Shown here in pieces: positions 1-9,350 of a stretch of 64,000 nucleotides of DNA. The position numbers were made by a program, and so were the translations under genes. Origin of the DNA: Alcaligenaceae bacterium (GTDB lineage Bacteria; Pseudomonadota; Gammaproteobacteria; Burkholderiales; Burkholderiaceae_B); assembly GCA_013416455.1 (NCBI GenBank), contig JACCES010000016.1, positions 54,338 through 118,337 on the forward strand. Reading direction: 5' to 3'. How positions within the stretch are numbered: position 1 is the stretch's first letter; every line of letters begins with the position of its first letter. The notes beneath the pieces are model-generated. The model saw only the letters and a list, made by a program, of their open reading frames with translations. It searched no databases and was not told where the DNA came from.

Positions 1-245
1 CTCTGCCCACATTGCCCGCTTTGGCGCCCCGCGTCGGCGAGACGGCGGTGGCCCTGGCCGGGGCGTTGACGGAGGATGTGCGCGAGGCTCTGGTCCGTTT
101 CACGGCGCCCATCAGCGTCACGGGCCACCCGGCCCTGTCTGTTCCCATTGGCTTTACGGCAGAAGCGCTGCCTTTGGCGATTCAATTGGTCGGACACTAC
201 CATGAAGAGGAAACCTTGTTCCGTGTCGCTGGTCTCCTGGCTTGA
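1..245 (+). CDS. Amidase signature family enzyme, C-terminal end (partial)
   Basis: Only the last ~80 residues are in the window; the gene begins upstream of base 1 and is read in the frame whose codons start at base 3. The tail contains a 'PISVTGHPALSVPIGF' stretch followed by 'PLAIQLVGHYHEEETLFRVA', the typical C-terminal end of amidase-signature hydrolases (GatA/AtzF/amidase family), where the phrase on natural sequence 'G.P..LP.GLQLVG....E..L...A' closes the fold. The catalytic Ser-Ser-Lys region is outside the window, so the substrate cannot be judged. It converges on lptB with a 29-bp gap. Confidence 0.75.
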   Translation, partial: LPTLPALAPRVGETAVALAGALTEDVREALVRFTAPISVTGHPALSVPIGFTAEALPLAIQLVGHYHEEETLFRVAGLLA

Positions 246-274
246 TGGAAACACATAGTGCCGGAACCCCGCCC

Positions 275-1084
275 CTACATCTTGAAGTTCTTGCCCAGAT
301 ACACCTTGCGCACCGCTTCGTTGTCGATGATTTCGTTCGGGTGCCCACTGGTCAGCACGCGGCCTTCGCTGATGATGTAGGCACGGTCACAGATGCCCAG
401 CGTCTCGCGGACGTTGTGGTCGGTGATCAGCACCCCGATGTTGCGGTTCTTGAGGAAATGCACGATGCGCTGGATTTCGATCACCGCGATCGGGTCCACG
501 CCCGCGAAAGGCTCGTCCAGCAGAATGAAGCGCGGGCTCGTGGCCAGCGCCCGGGCGATCTCGACACGGCGGCGTTCGCCGCCGGACAGCGAAATGGCCG
601 TGTTGCGGCGGATATGGCCGATCTGCAGTTCGTCGATCAGCACTTCGAGCGCCTCGCCCACCTGCGCCGAACTCAGGGGGCGGCCGTTCTCGTCGACCTG
701 GAGCTCCAGGACGGCGCGGATGTTTTCCTCCACCGTCAACCTGCGGAACACCGACGCATCCTGCGGCAGGTAGGACAGGCCCATCCGCGCCCGGCGGTGC
801 ATGGGCATGTTGGTGATCGCGACGTTGTCGATTTCGATCCGGCCCGAATCGGCGGGAACGATGCCCACGATCATGTAGAAGCTGGTTGTCTTGCCGGCGC
901 CGTTGGGGCCCAGCAGGCCCACCACTTCGCCGCTGTCCACGGACAGGGATACGTCCTCGACCACCGTGCGCTTGCCGTACACCTTGCGCAGGCCGGTGGC
1001 CCGCAGACAGCCGGGCGTGCCGCCGAGGTCGCGGCGGGCAGGATTCTTCAGGGCGTCCCGCGAAAAGGGGTTTCTACTACGCAA
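275..1084 (-). CDS. lptB: LPS export ABC transporter ATPase LptB
   Basis: Cytoplasmic ATPase that powers LptFG extraction of lipopolysaccharide from the inner membrane into the Lpt bridge. The protein reads as 269 residues with a Walker [10 protein letters not shown] (59-67), signature LSGGE (166-170), Walker B FILLDE (186-191) and an H-loop in 'LITDHNVRE', all intact. The start is a TTG nine bases after the lptA stop, with a GAGG overlapping that stop. About 27 residues precede the usual LptB N-terminus, and no internal ATG replaces this start. It is the last gene of kdsD-kdsC-lptC-lptA-lptB. In many proteobacteria rpoN follows lptB; here a convergent amidase follows instead. Confidence 0.95.
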   Translation of the reverse strand: MRSRNPFSRDALKNPARRDLGGTPGCLRATGLRKVYGKRTVVEDVSLSVDSGEVVGLLGPNGAGKTTSFYMIVGIVPADSGRIEIDNVAITNMPMHRRARMGLSYLPQDASVFRRLTVEENIRAVLELQVDENGRPLSSAQVGEALEVLIDELQIGHIRRNTAISLSGGERRRVEIARALATSPRFILLDEPFAGVDPIAVIEIQRIVHFLKNRNIGVLITDHNVRETLGICDRAYIISEGRVLTSGHPNEIIDNEAVRKVYLGKNFKM

Positions 1085-1093
1085 AACGCGGCC

Positions 1094-1687
1094 TCAGTTC
1101 TTTCCGCCCTGCTGCCTGCAGGCGGCGATGGCCGCATCCGCCCGGGCGCGCGGTGTGGCAAGCGAACGGACCCGGCCACCGGGGGCGGCGGAATTCGGCC
1201 CGCCGAAAGCCTGGTAGGTTTCGGTCTTCTGGCGATAGATGACCCGTTCACCCTGGATGTTGTCGAACGGCTTGCCACAGATGAAGCGCGTGATGATGGC
1301 CTTGCCGATCATTTCGATCTCTTCGGACTTGCCGTTGTATTCCGCCCGCTGGCCGCGGGCTTCCAGAACCTCGAATTTTTCGGGGTTTTCCTGGCGCAGG
1401 AACACCAGCTTGCCGCCTTCCACCGTGGCGGTGCCGTGCTGGAAGCCTTCGCCGTCCTCGCGCATGCTGAGCCGGTCGGAGTGCAGCGTCATGTTGCCCC
1501 GCGTGAGCACCACATTGCCGGTGAAAACGCTTTCCTTGTTGATGTCGTCGTAGTTGAGCGTGTCCGAAATGATCAGGGTGTCGGGCTCTTCCTGGCCCTG
1601 CCCCTGCTGCGCCAATGCCGTGGGCGGCAGGGCCATTGCCAGGCCGGCGGCCAGGGCGGAGACGATTAGGCGTAGTGGCATTGTCAT
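1094..1687 (-). CDS. lptA: Periplasmic LPS transport protein LptA
   Basis: Periplasmic bridge protein that carries LPS between LptC and the outer-membrane LptDE complex. It is 197 residues with a signal peptide (about 1-26, cleavage after 'PTALA'). The OstA/LptA beta-jellyroll follows, recognisable from 'DTLNYDD..KESVFTGNVVLTRG' and 'SDRLSM'. The C-terminal ~40 residues are Pro/Gly/Arg rich and longer than in E. coli LptA (185 aa), probably disordered. The start codon overlaps the lptC stop by 4 bp, indicating translational coupling. Confidence 0.93.
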   Translation of the reverse strand: MTMPLRLIVSALAAGLAMALPPTALAQQGQGQEEPDTLIISDTLNYDDINKESVFTGNVVLTRGNMTLHSDRLSMREDGEGFQHGTATVEGGKLVFLRQENPEKFEVLEARGQRAEYNGKSEEIEMIGKAIITRFICGKPFDNIQGERVIYRQKTETYQAFGGPNSAAPGGRVRSLATPRARADAAIAACRQQGGKN

Positions 1688-2307
1688 GGTTGTTCTTTTG
1701 TCCTTTCCGAAGATCGCGTACGGCGTTCGCGAGTGTCCTGCCCCGAGATCTTCACGTCTGTGGCCGAATAGACCTGTAACTGGCGCGTGCTGTTATCGTA
1801 CCGCATGCCCTTGCCGTTCATGGTCGAATTGCCGTGCACCACCAGCGCCGGGTGATCGGTATAGACCACATCCTCGTCGGGGAGGATGGTCAGCACATCG
1901 CTCTTCACATCGAGCGACATGTTCTCGGCGTCGGCCTGGCGATGGACGTGCGCATTGCCGGTCATCACCACCTGCGTGCCCTCGTGGTCCATCACGGCGG
2001 TATCGGCGGTGGCGACCGTCAGCGGCGAGCCGGGCTGCTGGCCGATGGCGCGCGCCTTCGTCACTTCGTAGGAATCGGTGTCGGGGAAGTGTTCGAGATA
2101 TTCGCCTTCCAGCCGGTTGATGACCATGCCGTGCTCATCGCTGCGTATCAGCACGAATTGCGAGGCCCAGTGGTCGGGCTCGTGGGTGATGCGGCGCGGC
2201 GGGTCGATGGGAACCGCCCGCTGCGCATATTCCGCCGCCCACCAGGTGCCGATGACCAGCGAGATCAGCAGAAGGATGGCGACGATGGATGGCAGGCGGT
2301 CTTTCAT
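1684..2307 (-). CDS. lptC: LPS export protein LptC
   Basis: Bitopic inner-membrane protein that receives LPS from LptBFG and hands it to LptA. It is 207 residues with one N-terminal membrane segment (about residues 8-27) and then a periplasmic LptC beta-jellyroll ('GNAHVHRQADAENMSLDVKSDVLTILP' region split by strands). The tail is Arg/Glu/Thr-rich. It lies 56 bp after kdsC and shares 4 bp with lptA, which supports assignment as LptC even though LptC sequences are poorly conserved. Confidence 0.9.
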   Translation of the reverse strand: MKDRLPSIVAILLLISLVIGTWWAAEYAQRAVPIDPPRRITHEPDHWASQFVLIRSDEHGMVINRLEGEYLEHFPDTDSYEVTKARAIGQQPGSPLTVATADTAVMDHEGTQVVMTGNAHVHRQADAENMSLDVKSDVLTILPDEDVVYTDHPALVVHGNSTMNGKGMRYDNSTRQLQVYSATDVKISGQDTRERRTRSSERTKEQP

Positions 2308-2363
2308 CGGGCGGGCCGGTCAATCATTGACCCGGGCGTGGCGCATGGCGACCGGATCCATTT

Positions 2364-2963
2364 TCATTGAATGGTGCCCCCGGGGCGCAGGGCATTGGGG
2401 GAAAAGAAGGCCCCGAGCCTGCCCTGCGCGGCCAGCAGCAGATCGCAGCAGTCGCGCACGGCGCCGGCCCCGCCGGGCGAGGGCGCCACCCAGTGCGCCG
2501 CCTGCGTCACGTAGGCGGGCGCATTGGGCACACTGGCCGCGAAGCCGGCGCGCTGCATGGCCGGCACATCGATGATGTCGTCCCCCATGTAGCCCACCTC
2601 GCTCGGATTGCAGCCGTGTTCCTGCGCCAGCGCCTGCAAGGCCTGTGCCTTGTCCCGCACGCCGTGCTGTACCAGGCCGATGCCCAGCTCGGCGGCGCGC
2701 CGTCCGATCACATTGCCGTCGCGGCCGGTGATGAGCGCCACGATGATGCCGCTTTCCAGCAGCAGCTTGAGCCCGTGGCCGTCGAGTACGTGAAAGCACT
2801 TGAGCTGTTCACCTTGCGCGCTGTACCACAGGCGGCCGTCCGTCAGCACGCCGTCGACATCGAAGGCCATGAGCCGCAGCTGCCGCACGCGCTCGATGAC
2901 GGCGGGGGTGGCCTTGGAAAGGACCAGGGCTTCGGCGGGGTGGAGAACGTTGTTCGGATTCAT
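2364..2963 (-). CDS. kdsC: 3-deoxy-D-manno-octulosonate 8-phosphate phosphatase KdsC
   Basis: HAD-superfamily phosphatase that releases Kdo from Kdo-8-phosphate, the last step before CMP-Kdo formation. It is 199 residues. HAD motif I is 'FDVDGVLTDG' (nucleophile D35, acid D37), motif II 'LITGRDG', and motif III/IV 'GYMGDDIIDVPAM'. The ATG at 2963 is chosen because the conserved HAD core begins ~30 residues later and the gap to the kdsD stop is only 11 bases; the frame stays open far upstream but that part is a shadow of kdsD. Confidence 0.93.
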   Translation of the reverse strand: MNPNNVLHPAEALVLSKATPAVIERVRQLRLMAFDVDGVLTDGRLWYSAQGEQLKCFHVLDGHGLKLLLESGIIVALITGRDGNVIGRRAAELGIGLVQHGVRDKAQALQALAQEHGCNPSEVGYMGDDIIDVPAMQRAGFAASVPNAPAYVTQAAHWVAPSPGGAGAVRDCCDLLLAAQGRLGAFFSPNALRPGGTIQ

Positions 2964-2974
2964 GGTCGGAGGGA

Positions 2975-3964
2975 TCAGATCACTTTGGCAGCCATCAGAT
3001 CGTGCATGTGTAAAGCCCCCAATAATAGCCCGCCCTCGTCGACGACGAGCATTTGGTTCAGCCTGCCCGCGTCCATGCGGGCCGCGGCCTCGACCGCAAG
3101 GGCGTCCGACGATACGCAGCGGGGGTTGCGCGTCATGCCGTCGCCCACGATGAGTGAGCGGACGTCGCCGCGCTTCTGGATCAGGCGGCGCAGATCGCCA
3201 TCGGTGAAGATGCCGATGGGGCGGCGGGCATCGTCCACGACGATGGTCATGCCCATGCCCTTGGCGGACATTTCCTTGAGGGCGTCGTGCATGGCCGTGT
3301 CTTCCTTGACCAGCGGCAGGGCATCGCCGTGGCGCATGACGTCGCGTACATAGGTCAGCAGGCGGCGGCCGAGCGCGCCGCCGGGATGCGAGCGGGCGAA
3401 GTCCTCGGCGCTGAAGTGGCGGGCTTCCAGGCAGGCCACCGCCAGCGCATCGCCCAGCACGAGGGCGGCGGTGGTGCTGGCCGTGGGCGCCAGGTTGAGC
3501 GGACAGGCTTCCTGCCTGACGCCGCCGTCCAGATGCAGATCGGCGTTGCGCGCCAGTTCGGATTGGGCGTTGCCGGTGATGGCGATGATGCGCGCCCCCA
3601 TGCGCTTGGCCACGGTCAGCACCGTGAGCAGTTCGGATGCCGCGCCGGAATAGGAAATGGCGATGACGATGTCCTGACCGGTCAGCATGCCCAGATCGCC
3701 GTGGATTGCTTCCGCGCCGTGCATGAAGAAGGCCGGCGTGCCGGTGGAGGCCAGGGTGGCGGCCACCTTGCGCGCGATATGGCCGGACTTGCCGATGCCG
3801 GTCACGACCACGCGGCCCTGGCAGGCCAGCAGCAGGTCGACGGCCTGTTCGAAATGCGCGTCGAGGCGGGCGAGCAGGTCTTGCAGCGCCCGGATTTCGA
3901 TGGAGAAAGTGCGGTGGGCGGAAGCCAGGTGTGGCCCGCGCCCGACGTCTGTGGTCTGATCCAT
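2975..3964 (-). CDS. kdsD: Arabinose-5-phosphate isomerase KdsD (KpsF/GutQ family)
   Basis: Interconverts ribulose-5-phosphate and arabinose-5-phosphate, the first committed step of Kdo synthesis. The 329 residues contain an N-terminal SIS domain with the sugar-binding 'TGIGKSGHIARK' and 'SYSGAASEL' motifs, followed by two CBS domains ending in 'HMHDLMAAKVI'. It is the first gene of the kdsD-kdsC-lptCAB operon and is divergent from apt, with 72 bp between the start codons. Length matches E. coli KdsD (328 aa). Confidence 0.95.
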   Translation of the reverse strand: MDQTTDVGRGPHLASAHRTFSIEIRALQDLLARLDAHFEQAVDLLLACQGRVVVTGIGKSGHIARKVAATLASTGTPAFFMHGAEAIHGDLGMLTGQDIVIAISYSGAASELLTVLTVAKRMGARIIAITGNAQSELARNADLHLDGGVRQEACPLNLAPTASTTAALVLGDALAVACLEARHFSAEDFARSHPGGALGRRLLTYVRDVMRHGDALPLVKEDTAMHDALKEMSAKGMGMTIVVDDARRPIGIFTDGDLRRLIQKRGDVRSLIVGDGMTRNPRCVSSDALAVEAAARMDAGRLNQMLVVDEGGLLLGALHMHDLMAAKVI

Positions 3965-4036
3965 GGATGGATTTTAATCGGCATTGTGTAAACTTCGACG
4001 ATCGTTCTCTCATTCCGGTCCGTACAGGCTTCCTCC

Positions 4037-4588
4037 ATGCACATCGATCCCGCCGTCTATGTCCGCAATGCGATCCGCAGCGTTCCAGATTGGCCCAGGC
4101 CCGGCGTCACTTTCCGGGACATCACCCCGGTGCTGCAGGACCCGCGTTCCTTCCGGGTTCTCATCGACATGTTCGTGTATCGCTACATGCGCCAGCGGCT
4201 GGATCTCGTTGCCGGCGTCGACGCGCGCGGCTTCATATTGGGGTCGGTGCTGGCCTACGAACTGAATCTGGGCTTCGTGCCGGTGCGCAAGAAGGGCAAG
4301 CTGCCTTATCGCACGGTGGCCGAGGAATACACGCTGGAATACGGCAATGCATCCGTCGAAATGCATACGGATTCCGTGCGGCCCGGCCAGCGCGTGCTGC
4401 TCATCGACGACCTGATCGCCACGGGCGGCACCATGCTCGCCGCGTCCAAGCTGCTGCAGCGCCTGGGGGCCAATGTGCACGAGGCGGCCGCCATCATCGA
4501 ACTGCCGGATCTGGGCGGCGGCCAGGCCATGCGCGACAGCGGCCTGGAAGTATATACAGTGTGTACATTCGGCACGACCGACCCCTGA
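4037..4588 (+). CDS. apt: Adenine phosphoribosyltransferase
   Basis: Cytoplasmic purine salvage enzyme making AMP from adenine and PRPP. It is 183 residues, the normal length. The PRPP-binding motif [13 protein letters not shown] is at residues 120-132, preceded by the hood elements '[12 protein letters not shown]' and the flexible loop '[10 protein letters not shown]'. It is a single gene, divergent from kdsD and convergent with the large FAD oxidoreductase. Confidence 0.96.
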   Translation: MHIDPAVYVRNAIRSVPDWPRPGVTFRDITPVLQDPRSFRVLIDMFVYRYMRQRLDLVAGVDARGFILGSVLAYELNLGFVPVRKKGKLPYRTVAEEYTLEYGNASVEMHTDSVRPGQRVLLIDDLIATGGTMLAASKLLQRLGANVHEAAAIIELPDLGGGQAMRDSGLEVYTVCTFGTTDP

Positions 4589-4608
4589 ACGGGCGGCCGG
4601 TGTGTCGC

Positions 4609-4641
4609 GGCGGGGCGGGCGCCTGCCGGCGCCGCCCCGCC
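4609..4641. terminator. Long GC-rich hairpin between convergent genes
   Basis: A 15-base left arm (4609-4623, beginning GGCGGGGCGG) pairs with a 14-base right arm (4628-4641, ending CCGCCCCGCC) across a TGCC loop, with one bulged G. It fills the gap between apt and the oppositely oriented oxidoreductase gene. There is no U-tract on either strand, so efficiency is uncertain. A bidirectional terminator is the simplest reading. Confidence 0.6.
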
Positions 4642-4646
4642 GGCCA

Positions 4647-7600
4647 TCACAGCAATACGCGTTCGATGCCGCCGTCGTTGGCGCGGCGCACGTAGTCCTG
4701 CAGCCAGTCTTCACCCAGAATGTGGCGAGCCATTTCCACGACGATGTAGTCGGCCTTCAGGCCGGTGTCGTCTTCATAGCGCGACATGCCCTGCAGGCAT
4801 GACGGACAGGACGTCAGCATCTTCACATCGCCCGCATAGCCGTCGGCGCGGATTTCGCGGGTGTTCTTCGCCAGTTCTTCCTGTTTGCGGAAACGCACCT
4901 GGGTGGAGACGTCGGGCCGCGTGACGGCCAGCGTGCCCGATTCGCCGCAGCAGCGGTCCGTCTTGACGGCGGTGTCGCCCACCAGAGCCTTGACCGTCTT
5001 CATCGGGTCCTGGAGCTTCATGGGCGTGTGACAGGGGTCGTGGTAGATGTAGCGCATGCCTTCCACGCCCTGGATGTCGATGCCTTTTTCGAGCAGGTAT
5101 TCGTGGATGTCGATGAGGCGGCAGCCGGGGAAGATCTTTTCGAATTCATAGCCGGCGAGCTGGTCGTAGCAGGTGCCGCAGCTGACCACCACGGTTTTGA
5201 TATCCAGATAGTTGAGCGTGGTCGACAGACGGTGGAAGAGCACGCGGTTGTCGGTGATGATTTTTTCGGCCTTGTCTTCCATGCCGTTGCCGCGCTGCGG
5301 GTAGCCGCAGCACAGATAGCCCGGCGGCAGCACGGTCTGCACGCCGGCGTGCCAGAGCATGGCCTGGGTGGCCAGGCCCACCTGCGAGAACAGGCGTTCG
5401 GAGCCGCAGCCGGGGAAATAGAACACGGACTCGGTTTCCGCCGTGGTCGCCCTGGGATCGCGGATGATGGGGATGTAGCGGGCGTCTTCGACGTCGAGCA
5501 GCTTGCGGGCGGTCTGGGTGGGAAGGCCCCCGGGCATGCGCTTGTTGACGAAATGGATCACCTGTTCGCGCAGCGGCGCCTTGCCCACGGTGGCGGGCGG
5601 CGCGGCCATCTGCTTGCGGGCCGGCTGGGCCAGCAGGCCGTGGGCCATGCGCTGGGCCTTGTAGCCCAGGTCGATCATGCCCTTGCGGGTGGCCTTGATG
5701 ACGCGCGGATCCTTGGCGTTCAGGAAGAACATGGCCGCGGTGGTGCCGGGGTTGAACGATTTCTTGCCCATGCGGCGCAGCAGCGAACGCATCGCCATGG
5801 ATACGTCGCCGAAGTCGATGTCGACCGGACAGGGGTTGTAGCACTTGTGGCAGACGGTGCAGTGGTCGGCGACGTCTTCGAATTCGGACCAGTGCTTGAT
5901 GCTCACGCCGCGCCGGGTCTGTTCTTCGTACAGAAAGGCCTCGACCAGCAGCGAAGTGGCCAGGATCTTGTTGCGTGGCGAATAGAGCAGGTTGGCGCGC
6001 GGCACGTGGGTGGCGCAGACAGGCTTGCATTTGCCGCAGCGCAGGCAGTCCTTGATGGCGTGCGAGATGTCGCCGATCTCGCTGCGCTGCATGATGAGCG
6101 ATTCGTGGCCCAGCAGATTGAAGCTGGGCGTCCAGGCGTCGCGCAGGTCGGCGCCGGGCATGAGCTTGCCGGCGTTGAAGCGGCCCCTGGGGTCGATGCG
6201 GCGCTTGTAGTCCTGGAAGGGCTGCAGTTCTTCCTGGGTCAGGAATTCGAACTTGGTCAGGCCGATGCCATGTTCGCCGGAGATCACGCCATCCAGGTCG
6301 CGGGCGATGCGCATGATGCGCGCCACGGTTTCGTTGGCTTCCTGGAGCATGCCGTAATCGTCGGAGTTCACGGGAATGTTGGTGTGCACATTGCCGTCGC
6401 CGGCGTGCATGTGCAGGGCCACGAACACCCGGCTCTTGAGCACGCGGTCGTGCACGGCCTGGATGCCGGCCAGCACGGCGGCGCAGTCGGCGCCGGCGAA
6501 CAGGCGCTCCATGAGGGCGCGCACTTCGGTCTTCCAGGATATGCGTATGGTGTGATCCTGCACCACGTCGAAGATGCGCGCGTCGGGCTGTTCGACCAGG
6601 CGCTGCCTGAGCGGGTCGGACAGTTCGCCCAGGCCGATGCGGTCGAGCGTGTCCAGGCTCTGCGACAGCGGGGCGTCGAGGTTTTCCAGCAGCCAGGTCC
6701 AGCGCTCGCGCACGCCGCGCAGCGCGGCCACGGCGTCGTCGGTGCGCCGGGTCAGCACGGTCGCGCGGGTGTGCTCGGCGTCGTCGATGTCTTCGATCTT
6801 GCCCACCGGCAGTTCGCCGCGCAGAAAGGTTTCGATTTCGTCCAGCAGGCGCAGTTTGTTGCGGGTGGACAGTTCGATGTTGATCCGTTCGATGGCGTCG
6901 GTGTATTCGCCCATGCGGCCGAGCGGAATGACGACGTCTTCGTTGATCTTGAAGGCGTTGGTATGGCGCGCGATGGCGGCGGTGCGGGCGCGGTCCAGCC
7001 AGAACCGCTTGCGGTCTTCGGGCGAAACCGCCACGAAGCCTTCGCCGTGGCGGGTGTTGGCGATCCGCACCACTTCGCTGGCGGCGACGGCCACCGCGTT
7101 TTCATCGTCGCCGACGATATCGCCGATCAGCACCATCTTGGGCAGGGTGCCGCGCTTGCTCTTGGTGGCGTAGCCCACGGCGCGCAGATAGCGCTCGTCC
7201 AGATGTTCGAGGCCCGCCAGCAGGGCGCCGCGCTCGCGGCCCGGGCCGTCGAGGTAGTTCTTGACTTCGACGATGGAGGGCACGGCGTTGCGCGCCTGGC
7301 CGAAGAATTCCATACAGACCGTGCGTGTGTGGGCCGGCATGCGGTGCACGATCCAGCGCACGGCGGTGATCAGGCCGTCGCAGCCTTCCTTCTGAACGCC
7401 CGGCAGGCCCGCCAGGAACTTGTCGGTGACGTCCTTGCCCAGGCCCACTTTGCGGAAACGGCTGCCTTCGACCACCAGGGTTTCATCGCGCAGGGGAATT
7501 TCGCCCGGCGCGCCCTTGCCGTCGGACCAGGAAAGCTCGAAGCGCGCTTCGTCGACTTCGTGGATCTTGCCCAGGTTGTGGCCGATGCGGGAAACCTCCA

Positions 7601-8588
7601 GCCAGTTGCCTTCGGGGTCGACCATGCGCCACCAGGCGAGATTGTCGAGCGCCGTGCCCCACAGCACCGCTTTCTTGCCGCCGGCGTTCATGGCGACGTT
7701 GCCGCCCGCACAGGAAGCGTCGGCCGAGGTCGGGTCGACGGCGAAGACGTAGCCGGCGGCTTCGGCGGCTTCGGCGATGCGGCGGGTGACCACGCCGGCG
7801 CCGGTCAGTATGGTGGGCACGGGCTCGGCCAGCCCCGGCAGCTGCGTGGCTTCCACCGCGCCCAGGCGGTCGAATTTTTCAGTGTTGATGACGACCGAAC
7901 GCCAGCTGAGCGGTATGGCGCCGCCGGTGTAGCCGGTGCCGCCGCCGCGCGGGATGATGGTCAGGTCCAGCTCGATACAGGCGCGCACCAGGGCGGCGAT
8001 TTCGCTTTCGCTGTCGGGCGTGAGCACCACGAAGGGGTATTCCACGCGCCAGTCGGTGGCGTCGGTGACGTGGGACACCCGCGAGAGGCCGTCGAACTTG
8101 ATGTTGTCACGGGCGGTGATGCGCGACAGGGCGCGCTGGGTCTGCTTGCGCAGTTCGCTCGTGATGGTGAAGTGCTTGTCGAAATCCGCCACGGCGATGC
8201 GGGCGGCGGCCAGCAGGCCGGCGACCTTGCTGTCGCGTTCGGAATGGCGGGCGTCGCGGCGGCGGTCGATTTCGTTCAGGCGGTGGTCGAGCGCGTCGAT
8301 GAGCTGCCGCCGGCGCTTGGGGTTGTCGAGCAGGTCGTCCTGCAGATAGGGGTTGCGGCGCACCACCCAGATGTCGCCCAGCACCTCGAACAGCATTCTG
8401 GCGGAACGCCCGGTCACCCGTTCGGCGCGCAGTTCGGACAGCAGGCGCCAGGCGTCTTCGCCCAGCAGGCGCAGCACGATCTCGCGATCGGAACAGGACG
8501 TGTAGTTGTACGGGATTTCGCGCAGGCGCGGCGAAGTGTGCTGGGGTGCCTGCGCGGTAAGCATTTGACTGGCGAGGGGGGCGTTCAT
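4647..8588 (-). CDS. Giant FAD/Fe-S oxidoreductase (DUF3683, GlcD/YdiJ-like)
   Basis: 1313-residue multidomain dehydrogenase. An N-terminal ~150-residue region (DUF3683 type, containing '[15 protein letters not shown]') is followed by an FAD-binding-4 domain ('[17 protein letters not shown]', '[15 protein letters not shown]'), an FAD-oxidase C-terminal domain ('[15 protein letters not shown]', '[11 protein letters not shown]'), a ferredoxin-like segment with two cysteine clusters ('[11 protein letters not shown]' and '[13 protein letters not shown]') and two CCG-type cysteine domains ('[10 protein letters not shown]', 'CCGESGTLA'). The family oxidises 2-hydroxyacids such as D-2-hydroxyglutarate or D-lactate and passes electrons to a membrane or quinone acceptor. 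All signature residues are present; the substrate is not determinable. It stands alone, with no RBS consensus seen before the ATG. Confidence 0.85.
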   Translation of the reverse strand: MNAPLASQMLTAQAPQHTSPRLREIPYNYTSCSDREIVLRLLGEDAWRLLSELRAERVTGRSARMLFEVLGDIWVVRRNPYLQDDLLDNPKRRRQLIDALDHRLNEIDRRRDARHSERDSKVAGLLAAARIAVADFDKHFTITSELRKQTQRALSRITARDNIKFDGLSRVSHVTDATDWRVEYPFVVLTPDSESEIAALVRACIELDLTIIPRGGGTGYTGGAIPLSWRSVVINTEKFDRLGAVEATQLPGLAEPVPTILTGAGVVTRRIAEAAEAAGYVFAVDPTSADASCAGGNVAMNAGGKKAVLWGTALDNLAWWRMVDPEGNWLEVSRIGHNLGKIHEVDEARFELSWSDGKGAPGEIPLRDETLVVEGSRFRKVGLGKDVTDKFLAGLPGVQKEGCDGLITAVRWIVHRMPAHTRTVCMEFFGQARNAVPSIVEVKNYLDGPGRERGALLAGLEHLDERYLRAVGYATKSKRGTLPKMVLIGDIVGDDENAVAVAASEVVRIANTRHGEGFVAVSPEDRKRFWLDRARTAAIARHTNAFKINEDVVIPLGRMGEYTDAIERINIELSTRNKLRLLDEIETFLRGELPVGKIEDIDDAEHTRATVLTRRTDDAVAALRGVRERWTWLLENLDAPLSQSLDTLDRIGLGELSDPLRQRLVEQPDARIFDVVQDHTIRISWKTEVRALMERLFAGADCAAVLAGIQAVHDRVLKSRVFVALHMHAGDGNVHTNIPVNSDDYGMLQEANETVARIMRIARDLDGVISGEHGIGLTKFEFLTQEELQPFQDYKRRIDPRGRFNAGKLMPGADLRDAWTPSFNLLGHESLIMQRSEIGDISHAIKDCLRCGKCKPVCATHVPRANLLYSPRNKILATSLLVEAFLYEEQTRRGVSIKHWSEFEDVADHCTVCHKCYNPCPVDIDFGDVSMAMRSLLRRMGKKSFNPGTTAAMFFLNAKDPRVIKATRKGMIDLGYKAQRMAHGLLAQPARKQMAAPPATVGKAPLREQVIHFVNKRMPGGLPTQTARKLLDVEDARYIPIIRDPRATTAETESVFYFPGCGSERLFSQVGLATQAMLWHAGVQTVLPPGYLCCGYPQRGNGMEDKAEKIITDNRVLFHRLSTTLNYLDIKTVVVSCGTCYDQLAGYEFEKIFPGCRLIDIHEYLLEKGIDIQGVEGMRYIYHDPCHTPMKLQDPMKTVKALVGDTAVKTDRCCGESGTLAVTRPDVSTQVRFRKQEELAKNTREIRADGYAGDVKMLTSCPSCLQGMSRYEDDTGLKADYIVVEMARHILGEDWLQDYVRRANDGGIERVLL

Positions 8589-8661
8589 GAGCGGAGCTGG
8601 AACCCAAAAGGGAACGGATGCAGGGTAGACCCTGGCAGTTTAATCGAATGGGCGGCCGGCC

Positions 8662-9183
8662 TCAGATTTTGCCGGGGAAAAACCACAGCAGGGCGGAGGT
8701 CATCGTCACGTAACGGAGGAATTTGCCGATCGCCATGTAGACGATGCTGGGCCCCAGGGGCAGTTTCAGCCAGCCCGCCACGGCGCACAGGGGATCGCCC
8801 ACCAGCGGCAGCCACGAGAACAGCAGGGCGCGCGGCCCCAGCCGGTGCAGCCACCAGCTGACATAGTCGTGCCAGCGGCCGCCGGCGGGCGTGCGCGGCT
8901 TGTAGGGGTGTTTTTCGCGGTAGCGTTCCACCGCGGTTTCCGCCGCGTAGCCCATGCCGTAGCTGATGGCGCCGCCCACCGTATTGCCCAGCGTGGCGAT
9001 CAGGATGGCGGGCCAGAACATGTCGGAAGCAATCTGCAGATAGCCGAAAACGGCGGGTTCCGAACCCAGGGGGAGCAGGGTGGCGGACACCAGGGCGACC
9101 AGGAAAATGGCGCTCAGGCCGACGCTGGGCAGGGCCAGGGTGTCGAGCAGCCAGTGGATCGAGGAGTAGAGCCAGGCTTCCAT
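8662..9183 (-). CDS. YqaA/DedA-family inner-membrane protein
   Basis: 173-residue integral membrane protein with about four hydrophobic segments. It has the SNARE-associated/DedA pattern: 'LFLVALVSATLLPLGSEP'-like entry helix, 'LGNTVGGAISYGMG' and a late 'SWLPLVGDPLCAVAGWLKLP' segment typical of YqaA. DedA-superfamily proteins are linked to lipid scrambling and membrane homeostasis. I chose the ATG at 9183 because the reading frame upstream is basic and proline-rich and lies in the ilvA promoter region. It is divergent from ilvA (167 bp between starts). Confidence 0.85.
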   Translation of the reverse strand: MEAWLYSSIHWLLDTLALPSVGLSAIFLVALVSATLLPLGSEPAVFGYLQIASDMFWPAILIATLGNTVGGAISYGMGYAAETAVERYREKHPYKPRTPAGGRWHDYVSWWLHRLGPRALLFSWLPLVGDPLCAVAGWLKLPLGPSIVYMAIGKFLRYVTMTSALLWFFPGKI

Positions 9184-9350
9184 GCTTGTCGGTGGCGGTT
9201 GCGCGGAGCTCGCGCGGCAGCGTAGTGTATAGCGGTATGTCGGCGCCCGGGGCCACCCCGGCGGGCGAGGGGGCTCGCACCGGCCCGGCCCGTTGCGCTG
9301 TGGTATTCTTTTCAGCTTGTATCCGCTGTCCACGCGCCTTTTTTTCCGCC

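Noticed and set aside
242..1669. Long open frame on the plus strand opposite lptB/lptA.
   Set aside because: His/Asp/Ala/Val-rich composition without domain features, antisense to well-supported lpt genes; typical high-GC antisense frame.
5028..8861. 1277-residue open frame antisense to the FAD/Fe-S oxidoreductase.
   Set aside because: Composition is that of an antisense shadow (His, Val, Gly, Ala runs), no recognisable motif, while the opposite strand has complete catalytic and cysteine motifs.
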